In this document: positions 28,345-32,420 of the stretch, in pieces
How positions within the stretch are numbered: the stretch's first letter is position 1
How the letters are laid out: each line of letters starts with the position of its first letter
The notes under the pieces: generated by a model
The model's input: only the letters and a program-made list of their open reading frames with translations
The model's database searches: none
Told to the model about the DNA's origin: nothing
From: a virus
Length of the DNA stretch: 32,420 nt
Virus record (IMG/VR): IMGVR_UViG_3300034120_001894
Location: 1 to 32,420 of that record
Strand: one strand, 5' to 3'
Position numbers and translations under genes: made by a program

Positions 28345-28561
28345 GAAACTGCCGCCCGCGGAGTTCGTCGGCGGGCCGGCTTGCGGGGCTACGTTTGACG
28401 CTCGCGGCGTCACGAAGTTTCCGCGGTCGATCCCGCTGCCGCATCGCGGCCGGTTGTATGGGTACGCGCTGCACTTTCGGCGGCAGGCTGGAAAGACGCT
28501 GTTTTCGTATCGGTTCCACGGAAAGGTTTCGGAATCGATTTCGTCGGATTTGATTGATTGA
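28328..28561 (+). CDS. Small conserved phage protein, 77 aa
   Basis: ATG 28328 has GGAAGGGGG upstream and overlaps the SSB-like gene end by 17 nt. The protein FVGGPACGATFDARGV, then PRSIPLPHRGRLYGYALHF and LFSYRFHGKVSE, is strand-rich with many aromatics. I recall similar short proteins in planctomycete prophages but no function. Confidence 0.62.
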   Translation: MISRSKKLPPAEFVGGPACGATFDARGVTKFPRSIPLPHRGRLYGYALHFRRQAGKTLFSYRFHGKVSESISSDLID

Positions 28562-28611
28562 GCCGCACGCGGTGTGAGGCTTGTGGGTTGGTTCTTTTAG
28601 GAGTTGTGGCA

Positions 28612-29037
28612 ATGGACAAGGAAGCGAATCGGCAGTTTGTGGTGGGCAGTATTACGGACGTTCCGCACGGATTTGTGCCGCTCGCGGACTACGGAACGCG
28701 CGTTTCTGGAAAGCCGGGAACGCCTGAATATGAATTGTTGCTAGACGCATGGCGCACAAAGCGCATCCGCGCCTGCAAGGTGATGCGAACGCCTAGCGAC
28801 AAGTGCGGCCCCGTGTACGTTGACGCGAAACAAGCCGCCGCGTTGCTTGCCGCTGATCTTGATGCCGGCGATGAGCAATGCCGCGAGGCGGCAACGCAAG
28901 AAGCCGCGCCGCTGGCTGCCGATCAAGGCGCCTTGCTGGGGGTGATGCGGTCGATCCTGTTCGAAATGCGCCGCATTGGCGACACGCTGGAAACCGTCGC
29001 GAAGCGTCAGGCGGAACCGTGGCAGACGATTGGTTAA
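28612..29037 (+). CDS. Phage protein with C-terminal helix, 141 aa
   Basis: ATG 28612 follows AGGAG by about 9 nt; an earlier ATG (28558) overlaps the preceding stop without such a site. The N-terminus (FVVGSITDVPHGFVPLADYG) and centre (WRTKRIRACKVMRTPSDKCGPVYVDAKQAAALLA, read in parts) look like a small DNA-binding unit with a hydrophobic VYVD strand. The tail is an amphipathic helix (LLGVMRSILFEMRRIGDTL). Possible regulator; unproven. Confidence 0.58.
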   Translation: MDKEANRQFVVGSITDVPHGFVPLADYGTRVSGKPGTPEYELLLDAWRTKRIRACKVMRTPSDKCGPVYVDAKQAAALLAADLDAGDEQCREAATQEAAPLAADQGALLGVMRSILFEMRRIGDTLETVAKRQAEPWQTIG

Positions 29038-29210
29038 CGCCGGCCGAATACCGCAGGCGCCGCGAAATGGCGGCGCTTGCGGATCGGCGGCGGCGCGACG
29101 AAGAAACGCGCGACCCGCTCACGGAACAAGCATTCATAGCGTGGGCTGCGAGCGGGCGCGTGTTGGCGTGGAAAGAGTTCCTACGCGAGTTCATCAGGGC
29201 AAAGGGCTAG
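29019..29210 (+). CDS. Small basic/acidic helical protein, 63 aa
   Basis: GTG 29019 starts 19 nt inside the previous gene. The product is highly charged: DWLTPAEYRRRREMAALADR, then RRDEETRDPLTEQAFIAW, with a basic C-terminal helix. Longer upstream readings of this frame are shadows. Unknown function. Confidence 0.5.
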   Translation: MADDWLTPAEYRRRREMAALADRRRRDEETRDPLTEQAFIAWAASGRVLAWKEFLREFIRAKG

Positions 29211-29211
29211 C

Positions 29212-29700
29212 ATGGACGCGAAGCCACATAACGAAGACAAGGCCGCATGGTGCAGGCTAGGCGAACGCGCCGAAGCCGCGTTCCTGGGGCCGGCTTTTGC
29301 GTCTGGCTGTTCGCTGTTCGCGAATCCAGCGAAGGCCGATTGCAAGTATTCGCACGATTGCTTTTTCGTCTGCCCCGCAGACTTGAAGACGATCCGCACG
29401 CGGTTTGATTCGGCCGAACGGTTGTACGGCATCCCCGCGCGGTCTGCGGTCACGATCAATTGCAAAGACGTTGCCCGCTACGCGGAGCGCTGGCCGCATA
29501 TCGTGTTGATTCTCGACGTTGACTATGGCGATTACCGCACGCTCCGCGTGGCGCCACTTCGCGACATACAACGCGCGATCCGCCACGGCAAGGCGCAGCG
29601 GCACACCTACCAGCATCGCAGCCGCGACGGCAGCGGTAACGCGGTTGATTCATGGGTCTTTGATTGCGAGTGGTTCGCGGAACTGCATAGGAGCGCATAG
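29212..29700 (+). CDS. Conserved phage protein, possible nuclease fold, 162 aa
   Basis: ATG 29212 lies one base after the previous stop (29210) and follows AAAGGG. RLGERAEAAFLGPAF is followed by NPAKADCKYSHDCFF, LKTIRTRFDSAERLYGI, SAVTINCKDVARYAERWP and VLILDVDYGDYR. The E..F...KxxxHD layout and the later D/E strand resemble small PD-(D/E)XK-like or resolvase-type proteins. I cannot place the catalytic residues, so this is a fold guess only. It precedes the replication gene by two bases. Confidence 0.6.
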   Translation: MDAKPHNEDKAAWCRLGERAEAAFLGPAFASGCSLFANPAKADCKYSHDCFFVCPADLKTIRTRFDSAERLYGIPARSAVTINCKDVARYAERWPHIVLILDVDYGDYRTLRVAPLRDIQRAIRHGKAQRHTYQHRSRDGSGNAVDSWVFDCEWFAELHRSA

Positions 29701-29702
29701 GC

Positions 29703-30677
29703 ATGGCTGGGGAATGGATTCCGATCGATATCGCGCTAGAGTCAAAACCGGAGGTTTTGAAACTTCTCGCGCGAACCGGGCTGCCGCGTGAGGTTGTGGT
29801 CTATCGCCTGTGGCGGCTATGGGGATGGTTCGCGCTCAACTCCAGCGACGGCACGCTAGACGCAACGCCGGAACTAATGGCGCTCGCGTGCGGTGGGGAT
29901 GCGGAGTGGTGGCGGGCTGTCGAGGCTGTCGGCTGGCTGCAATTCGATTTAGAGAATGAGCGGGCTACGCTGCCGGGGTGGGATACGCGATTTAGCAAAG
30001 CGGCGAAGGCTAGGCTATTAAATGCCCGCCGGCAGTCGGAATATCGGGCGCGGGAAAGCGGCGACAACGGCGAAGAAACCGCAAAAACCCCGGCAAATCC
30101 CTGTAGTAACGCTTCCGTAACGCATGACCGTTACGGGAGCGTTACGAACCGTAACGGTGGTGAGACACTAAATAGAGGAAATAAAGGAGATAGAGGAGAG
30201 GAGGTAGAGGAGGAGCGGCAAGCCGCTCCAGCCACCACCACCACCACCCCAAAGGCTGCGCCATCCCCCGGCAAGCCACGGGCAGCCACGGAAGGCCCGC
30301 CCGAAGGCCCGCTAGCCCGCTGGTATCGTCTACGAACCGCGTGGAACGCTGGGGCGGGCCAGCGGTGGGATTCCAGCCGGCCCCCGCCTAATGCGTTGCA
30401 GCGGCTCGCGGAGCCTGGGTGGCTGGATGCCGCCATCGCGGCCATTCCCAAACTCGCGGAAGCGAAGTTCTTCACCGATCCCGTGCCGCTGACGCAATTT
30501 TGCGGCGAGGGCTTCGCGGATCGGCTCGCGAACGATCACTACGCGCGGCCCAAGCGCGGCGCGGCCAGACATGGGGGCGACGAGCGCCCGCCGCCGGCAC
30601 AATTCACGGGCGAAGACGCGGCAGCATTCGAACGCACGAAACGCAAATTGGCGGCGCAACTCCGCGGGCAGGGTTGA
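29703..30677 (+). CDS. Phage replication protein with candidate internal origin
   Basis: 324 residues, GGAG before ATG 29703. Residues 1-105 look like a replication-initiator winged helix: GEWIPIDIALESKPEVLKLL, LPREVVVYRLWRLWGWFALN and TPELMALACGGDAEWWRAVE. This is followed by a disordered charged linker (about 115-205, with acidic and Thr/Pro runs) and a C-terminal helical domain (FERTKRKLAAQLRGQG end). Phage O-type initiators have this plan. The linker DNA holds phased CGTTACG repeats and a purine-rich A+T stretch (30106-30217), so the origin may lie in the gene, as in lambda O. Confidence 0.68.
   Translation: MAGEWIPIDIALESKPEVLKLLARTGLPREVVVYRLWRLWGWFALNSSDGTLDATPELMALACGGDAEWWRAVEAVGWLQFDLENERATLPGWDTRFSKAAKARLLNARRQSEYRARESGDNGEETAKTPANPCSNASVTHDRYGSVTNRNGGETLNRGNKGDRGEEVEEERQAAPATTTTTPKAAPSPGKPRAATEGPPEGPLARWYRLRTAWNAGAGQRWDSSRPPPNALQRLAEPGWLDAAIAAIPKLAEAKFFTDPVPLTQFCGEGFADRLANDHYARPKRGAARHGGDERPPPAQFTGEDAAAFERTKRKLAAQLRGQG
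30106..30157 (+). repeat. Candidate origin iterons
   Basis: Five copies of GTAACG or its complement-type GTTACG (30106, 30117, 30130, 30141, 30151) lie 10-13 bp apart, close to helical phase. CCGTTACGG (30128-30136) and CCGTAACGG (30149-30157) form an inverted pair around the fourth copy. A purine-rich A+T-containing run follows (30165-30217), as expected of an unwinding region. Confidence 0.55.
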
Positions 30678-30679
30678 CC

Positions 30680-30970
30680 ATGAGCAACGTAGACCATCCA
30701 TCCCACTACACCAGTTTCCCCGGCGCGTGTCTGCAATGCGGCCGGCACATCGAAGCCATCGACGTTGTCGAATGGCTGCCGGCAAACTTGGCGAACGTTG
30801 TGAAATACGTTTGGCGCCACGGGCTGAAGGACAACGGCGCGGCCGATGCGCAGTTGGCCGCAATCGAAGACCTTGAAAAAGCAATTTGGTATCTGCGGCG
30901 CGAAATCTCGCGCATTGAGCGGCAAGCCAACATGAAACACGTTGCCGAAAACTCTAGCCGGCGCGGCTAG
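30680..30970 (+). CDS. DUF3310 protein
   Basis: ATG 30680, two bases after the previous stop; 96 residues. DHPSHYTSFPGACLQCGRH then IEAIDVVEWLPANLANVVKY, VWRHGLKDNG and AIEDLEKAIWYLRREI is the signature of DUF3310, a common phage family of unknown role linked to nucleotide metabolism. All its landmarks (HYT, IDV, KYVWR, DLEKAxWYL) are present. A CLQCGRH segment could bind metal. Confidence 0.82.
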   Translation: MSNVDHPSHYTSFPGACLQCGRHIEAIDVVEWLPANLANVVKYVWRHGLKDNGAADAQLAAIEDLEKAIWYLRREISRIERQANMKHVAENSSRRG

Positions 30971-30998
30971 GCGGCAACGTTCCACGGAGGGTAAGAAA

Positions 30999-31295
30999 AT
31001 GAAACGGATTTTTCTTTCAGCGATGCTCGCGGTCGCCGGCTTGCCGGCGCTCGCTGCCGATCGCGTGGTCGTGAACGTGTTCACCGCGCAGGATGCCGCG
31101 AACGAAATGGCGCGAACCGGCATCCTGCGCCATTGCGGACGCAACGGCGGCTGCCGCGAGGGTATCGGTATGGGCAGCACGGCCCAGGAAGCCCTGCGCA
31201 ATTGCTGCTACTACGGGCGCTACACGATCCGTGAGCGTGCCGTGTCGCGCGGCGCCAACGGTCGTTATTACGCGGTCATTCGATACGGGAACTGA
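30999..31295 (+). CDS. Small secreted protein, 98 aa
   Basis: ATG 30999 has CGGAGGG upstream. MKRIFLSAMLAVAGLPALAA is a classical signal peptide with an AxA-type cleavage site near residue 20. The mature part contains NEMARTGILRHCGRNGGCRE, then STAQEALRNCCYYGRYTIRE and RGANGRYYAVIRYGN; four Cys suggest disulphides. I recall related proteins in planctomycete genomes. In a phage early operon a secreted protein could affect the envelope, for example superinfection exclusion; this is inference. Confidence 0.68.
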   Translation: MKRIFLSAMLAVAGLPALAADRVVVNVFTAQDAANEMARTGILRHCGRNGGCREGIGMGSTAQEALRNCCYYGRYTIRERAVSRGANGRYYAVIRYGN

Positions 31296-31310
31296 ACCGG
31301 GAGCGGCCCG

Positions 31311-31346
31311 CCGCGGCGGTTGCGAGGGGTTGCGCAGCCGCCGCGG
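31311..31346 (+). other. Strong hairpin between the secreted-protein and small membrane-protein genes
   Basis: CCGCGGCGG (31311-31319) pairs with CCGCCGCGG (31338-31346), extended by TGCG/CGCA. It has no U-tract. It resembles the intercistronic hairpins of the minus-strand array. Confidence 0.55.
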
Positions 31347-31376
31347 TAGGGTTCGCGGGAAACGTTAGGGAAAACG

Positions 31377-31526
31377 ATGTGCAACCGCGAACGCTACACG
31401 CTGGCCTTTGTGATCGTGCTTGCGGCCTTTTGCGTTGGGCTGTTGAGCGGGTTGCGCTGCGGCTGCATTCCCTGCGCGCATTTTTGCGGATGGTGCGGAA
31501 CACCTTTGGAGGCGAGGAATGAGTGA
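31377..31526 (+). CDS. 49-aa membrane protein with Cys-rich tail
   Basis: ATG 31377 follows TAGGGAAAACG. MCNRERYTLAFVIVLAAFCV is followed by GLLSGLRCGCIPCAHFCGWC and a short acidic end (EARNE). One clear membrane helix and a cytoplasmic or periplasmic tail with six Cys after it are visible. It overlaps the next gene by 8 nt, which supports it as a real small gene. Confidence 0.55.
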   Translation: MCNRERYTLAFVIVLAAFCVGLLSGLRCGCIPCAHFCGWCGTPLEARNE

Positions 31527-31782
31527 GCAACAGAAAAGCCAAGCGGACGAGATGAGCGACCAGATCATTCTGGATGATCTGCGTGGTGACGCCGAGATAG
31601 CGAGGCTGCGACTTCAGGCGGCGCACGCGGAGGTGGAGCGGTTGCGACTCACCGACGCGGAGCGGCAGGCGGTTGCGTGTGCTGCGGAGTCGTATGCGGA
31701 CAACGACGATGACGAGGACTGCGCGAGGGTCGCGAGGACGCTTCGCGGCCTGTTGGAGCGGACTGGAGGCCGCAATGGCTGA
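31519..31782 (+). CDS. LTDAER-motif helical protein, tandem paralogue 1
   Basis: ATG 31519; 87 residues. After an acidic start it is coiled-coil-like (EIARLRLQAAHAEVERLRL), then TDAERQAVACAAESYADNDD and TLRGLLERTGG. The next gene repeats this block (RLRLTD.ER.A...LRGLL.R), so the two arose by tandem duplication. Similar short proteins are, as I recall, common in planctomycetes. Function unknown. Confidence 0.62.
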   Translation: MSEQQKSQADEMSDQIILDDLRGDAEIARLRLQAAHAEVERLRLTDAERQAVACAAESYADNDDDEDCARVARTLRGLLERTGGRNG

Positions 31783-31993
31783 CTCACAGGATACGGTGGA
31801 CGCCGCCGACTGGCTGCGGCACGCTGTCGCCAGCGGCGCGATCCAGGTCGCGAAACTGGAGGCAGAGATCGCACGCCTGCGGCTCACCGACACGGAGCGG
31901 GAGGCAATTGCGGCGTGCGTTGCCGACGACGAGGCGGCGACTGCGCATGAAAGGGCCGACACGCTGCGGGGGCTACTCAAGAGGCTAGGCTGA
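31775..31993 (+). CDS. LTDAER-motif helical protein, tandem paralogue 2
   Basis: ATG 31775 (GGAGG upstream) overlaps the previous gene by 8 nt; 72 residues. LEAEIARLRLTDTEREAIA, then ADTLRGLLKRLG align with paralogue 1. The N-terminus (DSQDTVDAADWLRHAVASG) differs. Function unknown. Confidence 0.62.
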   Translation: MADSQDTVDAADWLRHAVASGAIQVAKLEAEIARLRLTDTEREAIAACVADDEAATAHERADTLRGLLKRLG

Positions 31994-32001
31994 GGACACG
32001 C

Positions 32002-32268
32002 ATGAGTGATCCAACGACACCGCAGGACTCGGCAGCGACCCATGGCCTGGAGGGGCCGATGTGCTACGGATACACGCGCGACGGCGTGTGGCTGGACACA
32101 CGCTACGGCTGGGTGATTCCTGATGACGCCGTCGCTGATGTAGGCGAGGCTGGGCCGACCATCGAGCGAGACAGCCAGCGATCAGCGGCGCAGTCCGCTG
32201 CATCGCGTGGTTCTGTGGTTTGCGGGATGACACAACAGGAGAATCGAAATGCTCTACAACGCAATTAA
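32002..32268 (+). CDS. Small phage protein, 88 aa
   Basis: ATG 32002 with AGGA upstream. The centre MCYGYTRDGVWLDTRYGWVI is aromatic and strand-like; the end is rich in Gln, Ser and Ala (RDSQRSAAQSAASRG). It overlaps the next gene by 20 nt. No family recognised. Confidence 0.55.
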   Translation: MSDPTTPQDSAATHGLEGPMCYGYTRDGVWLDTRYGWVIPDDAVADVGEAGPTIERDSQRSAAQSAASRGSVVCGMTQQENRNALQRN

Positions 32269-32420
32269 GCGGCGAGACAACCTTATCTCGGGGCTGCGCG
32301 ACTCGCAGGAGTTTTTTTGCAATGCCATGAACAGGCAGCATGGCAGCCTCATCGACTGGATGCGGTGGCAGATTGAGAAGCGCGAGACGCGGCTAGACAC
32401 TATCGGCCTGATCGCAAAGG
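32249..32420 (+). CDS. Helical protein, N-terminal part, cut by window end
   Basis: ATG 32249 has CAGGAG 8 nt upstream. The frame stays open to the window end (57 residues seen): MLYNAIKRRDNLISGLRDSQ, then FFCNAMNRQHGSLIDWMRWQ, all helical. Unknown function. Confidence 0.5.
   Translation, partial: MLYNAIKRRDNLISGLRDSQEFFCNAMNRQHGSLIDWMRWQIEKRETRLDTIGLIAK

Overview
The window looks like part of the genome of a temperate, long-tailed (siphovirus-type) phage of a planctomycete-like bacterium. It is G+C-rich and almost wholly coding, with genes packed head to tail (ATGA, TAATG and GTGA overlaps). It carries a tail morphogenesis cluster, a tyrosine integrase, a phage CsrA, a Sak4-type ATPase, an SSB-like protein and a replication protein. 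The host guess rests on family resemblance of several small proteins that I recall from planctomycete prophages; I ran no search. Terminase, portal and capsid genes are not in the window.

Positions 1-18764 (+ strand) hold the structural and lysis-side genes. They begin with the end of a repeat-rich protein, then a connector/tail-completion group, three tandem tail-tube-like paralogues and a tail assembly chaperone with an overlapping -1 frame extension. A 1175-aa tape measure protein with four exact-period 44-aa repeats follows, then distal tail and fibre-like proteins. After these come a short HExxH protein, a metallophosphoesterase, two paralogous beta-rich proteins, several small membrane proteins and a membrane-anchored papain-like peptidase.

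Positions 18745-23980 (- strand) hold an array of thirteen small genes followed upstream by the integrase. The small genes fall into six modules. Each module has its own sigma70-like promoter (TTGnnn, 16-17 nt, TATAnT) with a copy of the palindrome GCCGATCGGC, or a variant of it, between -35 and -10. Five modules then have a 5' leader hairpin whose stem changes are compensated, and genes inside a module are usually separated by very G+C-rich hairpins. This co-regulated array is the most unusual structure in the window.

Positions 23981-24231 hold the 3' half of a tRNA-Arg(ACG)-like gene beside the integrase. This is the expected attachment site, and because phage genes lie on both sides it is best read as attP of an unintegrated or circular phage genome. 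A Cro/CI-type repressor (+) and a DNA methyltransferase (-) come next.

Positions 25657-32420 (+ strand) form the early/replication operon. It has a consensus promoter, small HTH proteins, CsrA with a candidate autoregulatory hairpin, Sak4-like ATPase, SSB-like protein, a replication protein with candidate iterons inside its gene, a DUF3310 protein, a small secreted protein and a run of small unknown genes cut by the window end.
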